Assembly (NCBI GenBank): GCA_023653785.1
Contig: JAMKCH010058523.1
Span: forward strand, 1-64,000
Direction: 5' to 3'
DNA: 64,000 nucleotides
Source of the DNA: Ophioderma brevispina
Lineage: Eukaryota > Echinodermata > Ophiuroidea > Amphilepidida > Ophiodermatidae
The notes beneath the pieces were generated by a model. That model searched no databases and was not told the DNA's origin. It was given only the letters and a program-made list of their open reading frames with translations. The translations under genes were made by a program, and so were the position numbers. Below are positions 35,111 through 46,825 of the stretch, piece by piece. How positions within the stretch are numbered: position 1 is the stretch's first letter; each line of letters begins with the position of its first letter.

Positions 35111-36564
35111 CTTTTTGGTGAAGTTGCAAAGTTCTGTGGAAAATATCGGTACAGGTTGCTAAGGTTGTAATAGGTACGTACCAGACTGAAAATAAACTCT
35201 TTTTAAATAAATTCCAGTAACTCGTGTCATCCTTGAAAAGTGCTTCGTAACACATCGTTTGGTGACTGACTTTTGCAAAGTAGTTCACACTACAGACCTT
35301 TAATGCTCTTGCAAAGAGCTCGTGTGAATTCGGCCTTATTCGTTTTTTTTTTTACCCATAAACATTGGGCGTAATGAAAATTCCACCTAGACATTGTTTT
35401 TTCATTTCTCATCGAGGTCTACAAGATTTACCATTTTGATATTTTATTAAGTTGTAACTCTCACTAAGTGTTTTAGTTTTTATAAAGCTTTAAGCGATAC
35501 TAGATATTGCTTCTGCATATGACATGACGTCAATAGCACACGAAGGGTATTGTAATTTTGACATAATTTTTTACCTCTGTGACCGCACGTGACGTTTTTT
35601 TAAAACCAAACCCTCCAAAAAAAACATGGCCCTGATAGCTTGGTGTCCTATTTAACACAAATGGAAAATAAAGCAATTTTCCTTTAACGAAGACCAAAAA
35701 AAAACTTCTTGGATATGGGCTAGTTATATGATGCAATTCAATATGGTTTGATATATCTGTCGCAGGTCCTGGTGACACAGACTCACAAACACCGTTGTAA
35801 ATACCACACCGGAACCGCAGGACTGCCGTCCCTCTCAAATGTTAGCCAAAGCTTTCTATTCCTCTCTTCTTGTTTGATATTGAATTCGTACTGAATTTTG
35901 TTGCGTTTAAATTCAACTCCGACTTTAGCCCTCTCTCCTTCTTTTGATGAATTAGAAGGTACTATTTGACCCCTTTCAAATGTCCCTCCTCAATCGAATC
36001 TGAAGTATCCCAGATAAAATCTTGTAAGCCGCGGCTGACCCGAAGACACCGAGGTTTTTGAGTTAATTTGCTGCTGTCCAGCTCTAATCTTACATCTGGT
36101 TGAATCGTCTAACACTCTCAATTGCAATGGATAACGTAGTTATATACACATTGGTTGACCCATTGTTTTACTCTGATACTATGTAGCCAAAACTATTTCA
36201 ACAATCCGATTTCCACAAATTTGCTTATTTTAAACTGAATTATAATCTCATAAATTGCCTTACGTATTAATTGCGTTTAAATACGGGAAAAACGCGTGTA
36301 AATTGATTATCAGAACGATTTTGAAGCTTTTTATACAAATAATGTGTTTGTATTTTCCGGTTTTCGGAACAAACTATGTGTTAGTGCCACTAATACATAG
36401 TTGTCCAGAAAATACAATGGCATCGCATACACAAAACATTTATTTCTATCTATATAATAAGAACTGAAAAGTATGTGCCTTCAGTTTTGACCCACTGGCA
36501 CCAAAGGGTCATGTGTAAAACATATTTGACTATTTCGCAGTCTATACAACAAACATATTTTATG
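35111..36564. other. No gene recognised
   Basis: Frames up to 102 codons (35530-35838, minus) without motifs. No splice or repeat structure was seen. Confidence 0.35.
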
Positions 36565-36860
36565 TAAAGGGATTTATTGGTATGACTCTTTCGGCACATA
36601 TATACTGAAATCTCCCTAAATATGATGTACCAGATGGTTTTCTGCTCATTGGAGTGTTCCTTGCGAAGAAAACACATTTTCATGCTTAACTTTCGAAGTA
36701 GAAGACGGTTTTAACCGAAGCGCCCTGTTTTATTTTTTTACGCAATCGTTTTGCTGCAAGCCATGATTAGTCTTTCACACTATTGACCGTATGATCGGTG
36801 GGTGTCAAGTCTGGCCTGTATGAAGACGGATCGATTTACTTTTAACATTGAAATATAAAC
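36565..36860 (+). repeat. Dispersed repeat family E, copy 3
   Basis: TTTATTGGTATGACTCTTTC, CATATATACTG, GAAATCTCCCTAAATATG, CATTGGAGTGTTCCTTGCGA, ACTTTCGAAGTAGAAGACG and TTAGTCTTTCACAC are collinear with the copies at 22285 and 24640 (inverted). This copy has the short, unexpanded form of the TA-rich site. Confidence 0.7.
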
Positions 36861-39072
36861 AGAAGGCAGCTCTAATATTGACGTTTTCCTTTAAAATAAT
36901 ATAATTTAATCAAAATATGGGCATACATTTGTGCCTAATTTTTTATTTAAATAAAATGAAAAAAGTAAAAAATTAAATAATTTTTAAAATTAAAATTAGG
37001 AAACTCTTCATCATGCAAAAAAAAAAACAAGAGAATTTTTAATTCGGACAAAATTTTGTCGCATTTTGCAATACATTTTTGAAGTCGCTCTGCTTAACAT
37101 AATTAAATTTCAGAGCATTTAGGGAGTGTCCCAATATCTGCATTTTATTGAAGTGTTTATTTTAAAAGCCTCAATATTATCAATTCATACGAATTCATAT
37201 TTGTATTGCACATGTAGCATTTCTACTACAATGTACATCATGTAATGAAGGTCAACTTGAATCGATCTTTTTTTTTTATATTTCACAAGATTTCCATTAT
37301 TTGTTGCATGTGCTTTAAATGTCTGCGACTCAATAAGTTTGTAGTGTAATTTGCATTTTTTAAGGTAAAAATCATTTAAATTTTTTCCAACTCCATATCA
37401 CTGGGCAATCACTGATCAATCACTTGCAGGAGCATATGAGGTGGGATAATTATTATCTTCGACTTAAGCAGCATAGAAAAGCTTGCCTTAATGGCAAAAA
37501 GGGTGGCACCAGAATTTAACTATTGACTTTAGAAAGCAAAATGTAAATACCGAGTAATCAAACATCAGCACTATACATTCAGCACCCAAACATTGTGTTA
37601 TATTTCGTACAAAATAACTTTATTAGAAATCTGAAAAGGCACATACATAAATGTAGAGTTTCCCCAATGATCATGGGCATTTTATATGAAATAGAGTAAA
37701 AGAAATCATTGTACATCTGGAGGATTGTCAAGATAAAATATCTCATAATCATCATCATGACTGAGTGGTTGAATCCCCGTGGTCAATATTTACATCATAA
37801 TGTAGCCTCTGAAGGAATCACACCAAATTAGCCTAAACTCCATTCTTACAGATACAACATTAAAAATAATACATATTTTTCAAGTATACAAATTTGTGGT
37901 ATCCTTCTAAATATATTAACAAAAATATGGAAGAAAGTGAACATTTGAATAGTTAAAATTATTCAAGCAGTTCAAAAAAATTGAGGGTGAGAGATAATTA
38001 TTATCTCCAGCTTGAAAGTCAGAATGCTAGAAAATATGGTAATCCTATAACTGTGCACAGAATTGCTAATACTGAAAAAAAAATGGCAAGCGATGAAGTC
38101 TTCTAACATAAGTTTGGAATATATGGTATCAGATATATGTGACATCATAGTAATTTGCATTGTTTTGAATATGCCTACTGATTTAAGAATTTATGACCAC
38201 TTAGGTGTATAAGGTGATGAGATAATTATTATCTTGCACCCATGCAGGGCCATCTTGAAATATGGGACCCAAAAGTACAGAATACACAGAATTTTGGTAT
38301 AATTTTTTTTTGTAAGGGTAAGGTACTTAATCCTCACAAACATACATTGCATATCAACATACTTTCCCTTACATCCAAATACTACTTTCCAATACTTTTC
38401 AACAACTGAACGTATTGAAGAGGAATACAGTCAATTTCTTTTAAAATTCAAGCCATGAATTTGTATAGATATGAACTCATAATGCAAAATACTGGAGGGT
38501 GTGATAATATGATCTTGTTTAAATTTTCAAAACCAATTCAGGTTTGGCACAGCTTGTTGTCAGAAAACCAAAGCCTGAGATAACATTATCTTGGACTTGA
38601 TATTTTCCTCTTACAATTCAGAGGCATTATTTGTAATCTAATCTAATAATGCAATACGCAGGGAGATGTATAATTAGTCCTAGTTTTTACTTTTCAACCT
38701 ACAGTTGTAAGGTTTGTACAGGAAAATCAAGATTGAGATAATAATTATCTCCCTTTAAAATTGTATTTACAACACAACTACAGCTCTGGAAACTTATTAT
38801 AATAGGCCGTGTGTATCTGTCTGTCCGTACTTTTTGTCGGAGGCCGGGGGTCGTACGGTCACGAAACTTGGTGGGTGGGTGTAGCTGGGACCAGGCCAGA
38901 TCGAGTTCGATTGGTTAGTGGATATGCGCCATACAAGCTGGGTAATCGCAAAAAATGGTTTTCAAACAAGTAGTGCTTTAAAAAAAGGCCAGGTGATCAC
39001 GAAACCCGGGGACTGCCAAGTTATAAATTATTTTTTTGATATGTGCACCTGAGCCATTCACCAATGGGCGAC
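36861..39072. other. No gene; several GATAATTATTATC-type motifs
   Basis: AT-rich DNA in which the phrase GATAATTATTATCT or close forms recurs at about 37446, 37995, 38220 and 38735 every few hundred bases, suggesting a degenerate tandem or dispersed repeat. At 38805-38960 a phrase with CTGTCTGTCCGTAC and GTACGGTCACGAAACTTGG looks like a dispersed repeat; GTCCGT-rich phrases of similar flavour occur near 60030. No exon is supported. Confidence 0.4.
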
Positions 39073-39400
39073 TTAAAGGTGCTTGTTCCGATTTTAGTCT
39101 ATTGTGTTATCTACTTGATATGAAAGCCTGACACTTGTATACACTGGCCACCAAGCACCATGGGAAATAAACTTGCACTTTTGATGCTAGACGCGATAAT
39201 GCATAGTGAAAAGCCCCAGTCACTACTGTGCTAATATTGATGATTAACCATTAAAACGGCAATTTTTTGTCTATCTTGAGAACGGAATGGATTTAAAAGC
39301 TGAAATTTCAAGACAAGAAAAATACAGTTTTTCATCTGGGAAAATCTCTTTATTTCGACAAAGTGTTAACTAAGATTGAAAACTGGCAAGTATGTGTGCG
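39073..39400 (-). mobile_element. MITE family A, inverted and decayed copy
   Basis: Starts at a TTAA (39073-39076) followed by AGGTGCTTGTTCCGAT, the inverted right end of the copies at 52058 and 57356. ACTTGATATGAAAGCCTGAC, GGAAATAAACTTGCA and AACCATTAAAACGGC follow in matching order. The far end is lost near 39360-39400. Confidence 0.7.
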
Positions 39401-39433
39401 CACTTCTTTTATCTCTAGGAAGATTAATATTGC

Positions 39434-39541
39434 CTAAAGGTCCATGGTCCGATCAATAATAGCCTCATCCCCAGAATCCCAGATTTTACCGGAAGTGGTC
39501 AAACTTTTGGTATCAGAAGAAAGCTACTATTTTCAAGACGT
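39434..39541 (+). mobile_element. MITE family B, 5' fragment
   Basis: TAAAGGTCCATGGTCCGATC, TAGCCTCATCCCCAGAA, ATTTTACCGGAAGTGGTC and GTATCAGAAGAAAGCTACTA match the first 105 bp of the copies at 51704 and 53486. It is then truncated. Confidence 0.75.
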
Positions 39542-41347
39542 GATGTGGATCACAAAATGCCACTTCACACACGTACTGTTCCAATTTTCCAAACTCTATT
39601 GTCTGTATGCACAAAAGAGTAAGTGTAATTTAGTCCCACCAGAAAGCACATTTATCTTTGCATTGACATGATTTATTTTGTAGTCTTGAAATTTGCAGTT
39701 TAATCTTTAAAATTTCCAAGTCATTTTATGAAGGAAAGGTTAAATAACTATTAATTTTGCACAAAACTAATTTTGACTTAGACCAAGTCTAACTTTAAAC
39801 CTGGTCTAACTATTTGGCACATATGGACTTATCAGTCTATCTTCTACTGATTGACAAGTCCCTTCAGCTCTCTCCCTCTGGCAACAAAAATCTTGATTTC
39901 ATCAAATATGCAAAATGAACTAAGTGAATATGAGTGGATGTTCATATTTAGATTACTATGGAGATTACTTTGTTGTCCACTAATGTGATGCTTTCATAAT
40001 ACAGTAATCCAGTATTTTAATAGTTTGTACTAGTTGGCTAAGGTACGAAGCTGCACTAGGCACACGCCTGACCTAGATGTGGTTTTGCAGCTACAACTTT
40101 ATAGTTAATCCTTTGTTCAATACAGTCGCTCAATAATCCATATTTGTCAATTTTTTATTTTTATTTCAAAAAGGTCAACATTATTTATTTTCCAGGGCAT
40201 ATTCAGAATCAGCATGAAAAGTCATCTAAATGAATTGAAACAAGCCCAACCTTTACTGGTTATTTTTTTAGATGGCTTTCCAAATGTCCTGCTAGCACTT
40301 GGGACACTATCTTTAAAGTCACTGACTTTATATGTGCTATAACATATACAGAAATGTAGCACTGCAAGTAAGTAATGGTGAATCCAAACGATGAGGTATA
40401 AAACCATGCAAGGAGTCAAATTGATACAGGTGGACACCCTGAGTAAATGAACAAAGGTGTGCCAATCTTGTGTGGGAAGGACTGGACAAATGGCAAATAA
40501 GACAGGATGGGGGCAAGGGTAAAAGGGAAGGACAAGACTGACAACTAAGTGCACTTTAATGAACTAAAGAGCACAAAACAAGAACACAATCCAATCTTGT
40601 CCCTCTTTTACCCTTGCTCTGTTCTTGTCTGTTTCCCATTTCTCCTGTTCTCCCCGATCCAACACATGGTTGGCATTTAGAATATAACTTGGTGATACAT
40701 CAAATATAAGGACTACAAAGTAGTCTAGTTCCAAAAATGTTCTTCACTTGGTCAATGCAGATGGGAGTATCATCCCATTAAGTGCAGGGCTAACATTTTT
40801 AACACACAGAAGCTTTAAAGCTATGTTAATCTGTCCTTGCATGCATGACCATTAATCAGAAAACAGCTGCATTAAAAAGCCTTTGGGAAAAGGTGCATCA
40901 AGTTTCTTGTTTAAACTCTAAGTATCAAATTGAGGAATGTTGGTATCAGAACCCCTTTGATGAGTGCATACTTCCTGGTTGTAAAAGGGGGCAGAGCTAT
41001 CGGCGCACATGCATGTTTGGTAATCCAGCAATAGCAGATTGCTAATCAGAGGCAAGTGCATTTTTTCTGGTGTAAATACGCAGAGAACCCAGTAGTACGC
41101 GCTCGTCAAAGGGTTTCTGTCCCGAGTATAATATAGAAGACAAGACAGTTCTCGTTCCACAAGTCTTGCCTTATTTCACACATAGGTATATGCAAAACAT
41201 GGCTCATAAAAACATGACCTTTGGTAGTCTTGCAGAAATGTTTGTCATACTGCCCCACCATACTTTTTTCATTTATTGGGTTTTGCCTCCATTTAGAAAC
41301 AACAGCTGTTTCTTACAAGTGTTTCATTTCAAAAGTTACTTTAGCCA
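39542..41347. other. No gene recognised
   Basis: Longest frame 110 codons at 40222-40554 (minus), no motif. The phrase TCTAACTTTAAACCTGGTCT near 39789 is related to the ends of the foldback element at 41353 and may be a remnant of that family. Confidence 0.35.
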
Positions 41348-41629
41348 CATTGGCTGGTATTCTGAAAGGGAGTCTAACTTTAGACCTGGGTTTAAACCAG
41401 GATTAGTCTTACATGGGTGGACCTTTTTTCTTTTCAAAATACTGTGAAAGTTAAATGTAACAGGTGAGAAAATTCCTCGTGGATGGGAGCCCATCCACAA
41501 GGAAATTTCTCACCTGTTAAAGCACATCTTTAGGGTATGTTGGAAGTAAAAAAGGTCCACTCATATAGGACTAATCCTGGCTTAAACGTGGGTCTGAAGT
41601 TAGACTCCATTTCAGAATACCAGCCATTG
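41348..41629. mobile_element. Near-perfect foldback element with CATTG duplication
   Basis: CATTG at 41348-41352 and 41625-41629 flanks a 272-bp element that is one long hairpin: GCTGGTATTCTGAAAGGGAG at the left, CTCCATTTCAGAATACCAGC at the right, and complementary arms nearly to the centre, where GAGAAAATTCCTCGTGGATG faces CATCCACAAGGAAATTTCTC around the 4-base loop. The 5-bp duplication is short but exact. No coding capacity. Confidence 0.8.
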
Positions 41630-42659
41630 ACAATTAATGGTTGATTTGTATTAAACCTATTTTATACAACATATTGCAGGACCCTGGGCCCCAAATCTTT
41701 ATGATAACTGTCTAAACTGCCTCAGTCATCTAGTTATTCAATCAGTGTTCTACAACTGAATGCCATATCCCTCAGAGAGTGCAGAGGGAAGGGGTTAACA
41801 TGTTGAATAACAAAAGTTTTGTTTTTGGTCAGTCTAGCCATTTTCATAATTGGGTGTAAGAGTAGAAGCTAGTAAGCTACTTTCATATTGGAATTTTTAA
41901 ATTGCTTTATGCTTTACGATAGCCTTTCCTACAAAACAGACAATCCATGTTGTAATTGGGTGGAGCACCTTTAAGGCATGTGCAAAACATGGTCAAACCC
42001 ATTGACCAAGTTTACAGTAGTTTGAAACACTTTCTGAAAACATAGCTAGGGAGTTTAGGGGTAGTAATTTGTTCAACAATGACCAATGTATTTTTTTCGC
42101 CCATGTGACACATGAATTCAGAGGTCCTTCTGAGCAAAATGGACATGAAGAACATCGATAACTTATGAGAACCAGTACAACGTGCTGCTTGATAAGACAC
42201 TGGCACATTTTGAAAGGAGTGCACCCTCGATTTTTTTAAACCCATATTTTTGCATAACTGGTAGTTGCAATGCTTGCACTTGTGTTAGTTCTCACCTGAA
42301 ATGATTATGTCCAAGTCAATAACTCCGCAGAAGTGGAATGATTTTGCAATATAACCACTCTGGAATGATTTTTCTCAAAAAAACCATTAATTTTTGGTTG
42401 AAAATGAGCCTCTTTAACTCTTCTTTGGACCACCGCTTTGACAATCATGGGTCCACCACTGCTGATCTACAATTTCTCTACACTTATTATATAGAATATC
42501 ACTTTTTACCATATGAATCAGACTGTCATACAACAACTCTCCTTAATCTTTCAACACAGCAATGCATTACAAATATGAATGATCATCTGATAAAAGATGC
42601 CAAGTTTGTAAGTTGAAATAAGGTGCCAAATCTTAGGTAAAGATATCTTTTTCTTTTAC
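41630..42659. other. No gene recognised (downstream of, or an intron of, the minus-strand gene)
   Basis: Minus-strand frames at 41993-42245 (71 and 77 codons) lack motifs. If the exon at 42660-42983 is spliced at 42659, this region is intron; if it instead reads through to the stop at 42633, this is downstream sequence. Confidence 0.35.
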
Positions 42660-42983
42660 CTTCAACAAATCCACTACATTTTTTGGCAACTTTGTGCTGG
42701 GAAGCAAATTAAAAGAATTTGAGATAACATCATCCTTTCTAACGTCCTCTACCCATTCAATTCTTTTGCCCTTTTCCACTTTTTTAAAGACGTAGCAATA
42801 CCCCGTATAGCTTGCATGGTACCACTTTACTGTCATGAATTCAGAATCATTAGGGTATTCTACTACTTCAGCAACCTGCGGCCAATCATTCGGATATTCG
42901 TCAGAGTACACGCACACCATTTTCCCAGGCTCAATCGCATTAATTTGCTCTTCTTTTCGTTTCTTCTTAGGACCAACCTGAAC
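42660..42983 (-). CDS. Nuclear protein gene, exon with NLS and unidentified C-terminal domain
   Basis: I do not recognise the family. Acceptor: CTATAACAG ends at 42984. The exon opens VQVGPKKKRKEEQ, a textbook basic nuclear localisation signal, then PGKMVCVYSDEYPNDWPQV, VVEYPNDSEFMTVKWYHAS, GYCYVFKKV and KRIEWVEDVRKDD, ending KLPKNVVDLLK. The alternating hydrophobic/aromatic strands (MVCVY, AEVVEY, MTVKWY) suggest a small beta-barrel of the SH3, BAH or Tudor type; this is inference. The exon can end at a GTAAAA donor (42659) in phase 0, or read 9 more codons to a stop at 42633; both are possible. Its frame joins in phase 0 to the exon at 43887-44023, so both belong to one transcript. The frame is fully open for 108 codons. 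Confidence 0.65.
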
Positions 42984-43886
42984 CTGTTATAGAAATCATA
43001 GAAAAATGTCAACTCATATTTATAATGTTAATATAAAATACCAATCCTTCAAACCCCATTTCAGCATCACATTTGCATATAAATTATGGCCCATTAGGTA
43101 GGTTTAATTTCAGATCCAAACCTCATGCAATGTTCATTAAATTTTTCCTGAAAACATTTTTGAAAATAATTTCACTAAATTGAGAATTAAAAAATAGTGA
43201 GAAAATGGGGTAAGCAGTTTGTGATCGGTAGTATGATAAAGGTATTGTAAACATTTTAGGCAGAAATGATTTAGAAATTCAAATTACCCATATGTAATGC
43301 ATGTATGAAATGGACTTGCACAAAATGCTTGACATATGAGCTATTTATCACTCATAGTGTGATCCCAATCCATGGCGCACAGAACAACAAATTTCAAATG
43401 TATAATAAAAAATATTGGAGCCCACATAGACACTATTAATTCTACAGTTGCTGTCAGAATTGTCCAGAGGTGGGCAACATGCACGTTTAATATTTGTGTG
43501 AAAGGGATGGAAGCCTATACTGGCAGTCTTATGTGCGATTCACCAATGCGGTGGCTGCCCTTTTCAACAAGCCAATCGGCATTCACTTCCGTGTTGGTAC
43601 ATGTCATGCTCAGCGCATGGTAAATAACTCTGAACAATTATAGCCACTGTACAACCAGCAAAAGCTCAAATCATTTCCAATCTAGAAAACCCATAAAAAA
43701 ATTTATTTTAAAAATCTGTGTTCAACCCAGGTTAAATCCAAAAGAGGAAGTTCTGGTGCAATCCCATTTTCTATCTAAGTTTACGTAGCACTTCATTGTA
43801 CAATTAGAACATTGAACAATATGGTGCAGAAAAGCACCCTGTTTATTTTCTTGTGATCAATTTAGTTTCTGCTATAAATTACTTAC

Positions 43887-44023
43887 TACCACATCTGGTT
43901 CCAATGGTCTCTTGGTCTGGGTTTGGACTGCATTTGGTTGCTGTGATATGCTCACTGGCATATGTTGACTATCAAAACAGATGTCATGGAGGGGGAAGCG
44001 TACATCGGTTTCTTCACCATTTG
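43887..44023 (-). CDS. Nuclear protein gene, middle exon
   Basis: Bounded by an acceptor (TTTTAACAG) and a strong donor (GTAAGT at 43886). It is 137 bp: 2 bases complete the Ala codon started in the upstream exon (G + CA), then 45 codons, ending in phase 0. The product reads NGEETDVRFPLHDICFDS, MPVSISQQPNAVQ and TKRPLEPDVV, a polar, proline- and glutamine-containing linker without known domain. The exact phase match on both sides is the main evidence. The reading frame has no stop. Confidence 0.6.
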
Positions 44024-44149
44024 CTGTTAAAATAACCAAAAAAATTCAAATATTATTGGGTTTTTGAAAAGATGCAGCCTGGCTCTTGCACAGACAACAT
44101 TTAGTGCATTGCCTAGTTTAGTTTTCTGTAAGGTAAGCACATTACGCAA

Positions 44150-44510
44150 TTAAAGGTGCTTGTTCTGTTTTTTTTGTGTGTTTTTTTTTGTCCATCATTT
44201 CTCTACTTGATATGAAAAGCCTGACACTTGCAAACACTGATCATCAAGAATTGTGGTTAACAAACTTGCAGTTTTGAGGGTAGTAGCAACAATGCATAGT
44301 ATAGTGCAATGCCCTATTCATTACTGTGCAAATTTAGACGGTCAATTTAAAAATTTCAGTTTGTGGAGACTATCTTGGTTAAGAAATAGATTTGAAAGCC
44401 AAAATTACAGGAAGACAATGAGAAAATATGCCTTTTCATCTGATATCAAAAGTGATACTACTTCCAGGTAAATTGGGGTCTCCAAGACAATAAGAACAAG
44501 CATGTTAGGC
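44150..44510 (-). mobile_element. MITE family A, diverged copy in an intron
   Basis: Begins TTAA (44150-44153) then AGGTGCTTGTTCTG; ACTTGATATGAAAAGCCTGA, ACAAACTTGCAGTTTTGA, AACAATGCATAGTA and TTTTCATCTGATATCAAAAG follow as in the other inverted copies. The distal end AACAAGCATG near 44500 is degraded. It lies in the intron between the exons at 43887 and 45157. Confidence 0.7.
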
Positions 44511-44529
44511 TTCAAATGATTAATATCAA

Positions 44530-44700
44530 TAAAACAGGTCTAAGCTATGGGGCAGCGAGATATGAATAGTCCCTCATAACATAAAAATGCAGCATCAGAA
44601 GCAACTGAAATTTTAGAAATATCCTTTTCTTGAGGATATCTAGTAAACCCTAAACAAAAATGAAGGTGCTAGGATCACAAAATGCACCTTTAAAATGTGC
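44530..44700 (-). mobile_element. MITE family C, copy 1
   Basis: On the minus strand it starts TTAAAGGTGCATTTTGTGAT, then CACCTTCATTTTTGT, ATATCCTCAAGAAAAGG, TTTCAGTTGCTTCTG and CTCGCTGCCCCATAG. The same order is seen on the plus strand at 51127-51265. The terminal AAAGGTGC and upstream TT resemble families A and B. Confidence 0.6.
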
Positions 44701-45156
44701 AATGAGAGAAAAATTGAAAGCCCCAATTTTTGCACTGATGTGAAGCTTTCTATCAAAAATGTCACCATCTGAAAGGATGAAGCTGATAACTATTTCTTTG
44801 ATACAATAATTGTTACATTCAAAAGTTGTAAACATGTGAGCAAATACAAAATTCAGCCTGTTTCATATTGAATTATAAGCAAATCAAAATCACCTTTTGC
44901 TTTCATTTCTGAGACATTTCTGTAGCCAAATACAAGGTAACAAATCTATTGGGTGTATTATCTATATGAAAACACTACATGTATATTAATGGTGATATGC
45001 TTCCATGTGAGGGAGATAGCAACATTTGAAAAATCGGACCACGAATGCGGCACCTACCTGTACGTGTTCATAGAAACAATAAAGCACACTGAGCACAAAA
45101 GTGTTGGATCTATGTTTGCAATTAGCATCCAATTGGGAAATTCACATTTCACTAAC

Positions 45157-45411
45157 CTGCTGCTTTTAGCTTGTTGATGGTATCTATCCATTCCTGTTCA
45201 TGATGCTCCTTAAACCAGGGGTACTTCCTAAGTTTTGGCAGCTCTGGCAGGAATGAATCAGGCTTGGTTTTGGTTATGGATGGCAGAACAATTTGTGGAA
45301 TGTCATCTGGAATACTACGCAGGATAAAGGGACGTGTGACATCAGTATACTCACACTCTTTCCATTCCTCGCCTGTACTGGCCCACATTCTTGTTTTCAT
45401 AATTGCCTTTC
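45157..45411 (-). CDS. Nuclear protein gene, upstream exon
   Basis: Acceptor TACATGCAG; donor GTTAGTG at 45156. The frame (phase x|GA at the start, 1 base left at the end) reads KAIMKTRMWASTGEEW, ECEYTDVTRPFILRSIPDD, IPQIVLPSITKTKPDSF, PELPKLRKYPWFKEHHEQ and EWIDTINKLKAAG. It is rich in charged residues and Pro, with no signal peptide or membrane segment, fitting a nuclear protein. The family is not recognised. The last G joins CA of the exon at 44023. An upstream exon ending one base into a codon is required and has not been found. The open frame could be mistaken for starting at the internal Met, but the acceptor 11 bases earlier is better. Confidence 0.6.
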
Positions 45412-45766
45412 CTGCATGTAAAAATGTTTTAGAAGATCCAAAACTATCACTTGACTAAATGAAACATGTGACCTGAATTGGTGTTTATTTCATTAATTAT
45501 TAGAATCACACGGATTGTTGTAGGATCATAAACAACAGCAATTAAAATAACGAATGGTAGAAATCAATAATTGATCAATGAAGCTATACCAATTCATTCC
45601 ACTACTGTTGGCCCCATCTATATGACATACAGTTTAGTACAATAATCTTGTAACAGTTGTCTTTGTGAAAGACGCCTCAAAATTTGTCCATTAACAGTGA
45701 CAGGATCGTCGGAGGAACGTGTCTAGGGCGAAGCCCTCGGCCGATCAGAGCGAGGTGGGATGGATA

Positions 45767-46281
45767 CAGGTGGTATGACATTCCAACCTAACAGCAACAG
45801 CGAATTCAAAACAGCATCAACTTCAGGCGTAACCAGAGCGCTAGTCTTTCTCAAAGAGGGCGCTCTTATGCATATGGAATGGTTACACACAGACTTGACT
45901 AACAGTCATTTAGATTTAAATATTCATGACCAGGCATAGCCTTTATTGGAAATTAACACTATTTTGCAGCGGGGTTAATTCACTCACTAACCCCAACGGA
46001 TTTTGAAGTCAATATTTTATTCCAAAATTATCATGATATTACTAAGATGTACCGAGCTAAGGCTTAAGAAGAGATTCTGTAATGCAACTGAGACAGAGAC
46101 TGCCATAGTAAATGCACGTAGCAGATCCCCAAATTACCGTTTAGAAATCACCAATGCCCAAATCGGGCAAGTCGTTTCCTACCATTAAGACTTTGAAAGG
46201 ACTAGCACTCGAGTCGCGCCGAATGTTGATGCCAAGTTGAATTCAGTCTGTTGCTGTTAGGATGGTATGTCCTACCCCCTG
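45767..46281. mobile_element. MITE family D, copy 1 (hAT-like ends)
   Basis: Ends CAGGTGGTATGACATTCC and GGATGGTATGTCCTACCCCC TG are inverted copies and continue inward as CCTAACAGCAACAG and CTGTTGCTGTTAGG. Terminal inverted repeats span about 80-90 bp. The body shares GGAAATTAACACTATTTTGC, GGGGTTAATTCACT and GCACGTAGCAG with the copies at 56853 and 58570. No 8-bp duplication is left at this copy. Non-coding. Confidence 0.75.
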
Positions 46282-46452
46282 CTTAATATGACCTAATCGC
46301 AGACCACCTCTCTTCACCCATCGCCAAGTCAGTAAGCAAACCAGTAATTTTGCATGAATTATATAGCTGAATCACAGCAGATTGCCTTTGATGAAGAGGA
46401 AGCTAAGGACTGTTTGACATAACAAGGACTGTTTGACATCAGAGGCAGCTGA

Positions 46453-46644
46453 TTGCAAGAACACAAAAAACAGGTGAAGTGTGCTACAAAAATATTCAAG
46501 GAATATCTTGCTGCATCTAGAAATGGAGATATTGATGATGTGCTCAAGCTGTTGAATTCAGAACTCGATGAATTATTGGCCAAATTGTATGCATCTGCTC
46601 ATCAAGTAAATGGAGCTATAGTGTGCTTTAACCAAATTATATGA
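46453..46644 (+). pseudogene. Crypton/KIAA1958-type recombinase N-terminal fragment
   Basis: One short frame reads EHKKQVKCATKIFKEYLAAS, then LNSELDELLAKLYASA, HQVNGA. The pattern (N/K-T-K-K...T...F-x-E-Y-L, then S-x-E-L-D-x-L-L-x-x-F/L-Y-A-x-A-x-x-x-x-G) matches, from family knowledge, the N-terminal domain of Crypton-type tyrosine recombinases and of animal proteins derived from them (KIAA1958, QRICH1 and ZMYM relatives). The frame ends in a stop at 46644, upstream in-frame stops stand at 46420 and 46450, and no catalytic domain follows. It is a fragment or a decayed copy. Confidence 0.5.
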
Positions 46645-46669
46645 CAGAAATATTTAAATTTTGTAAATA

Positions 46670-46825
46670 AAACATATTGCCTGCTTTGAGGGGGCATGAT
46701 AAAAATTATAGGCCCTCGATGATGGGCCTCAAATATGCTTCGGGGAAAAGTATGGTTTTTGAGATCACTTTGGACCTATAACTTTTACCATGCCCCTCAA
46801 AGCTGGCAATATTTGTTTACATGAC
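46670..46825. repeat. Short foldback repeat
   Basis: Left arm ATATTGCCTGCTTTGAGGGG then GCATGATAAAAATTATAGG pairs with right arm CCTATAACTTTTACCATGC and CCCTCAAAGCTGGCAATAT. Loop about 45 bp. No target duplication was verified. Confidence 0.7.

Noticed and set aside
41993..42245. Two overlapping minus-strand frames downstream of exon 42660-42983 as further exons
   Set aside because: No acceptor or donor in a phase compatible with the upstream exon, and no motif.
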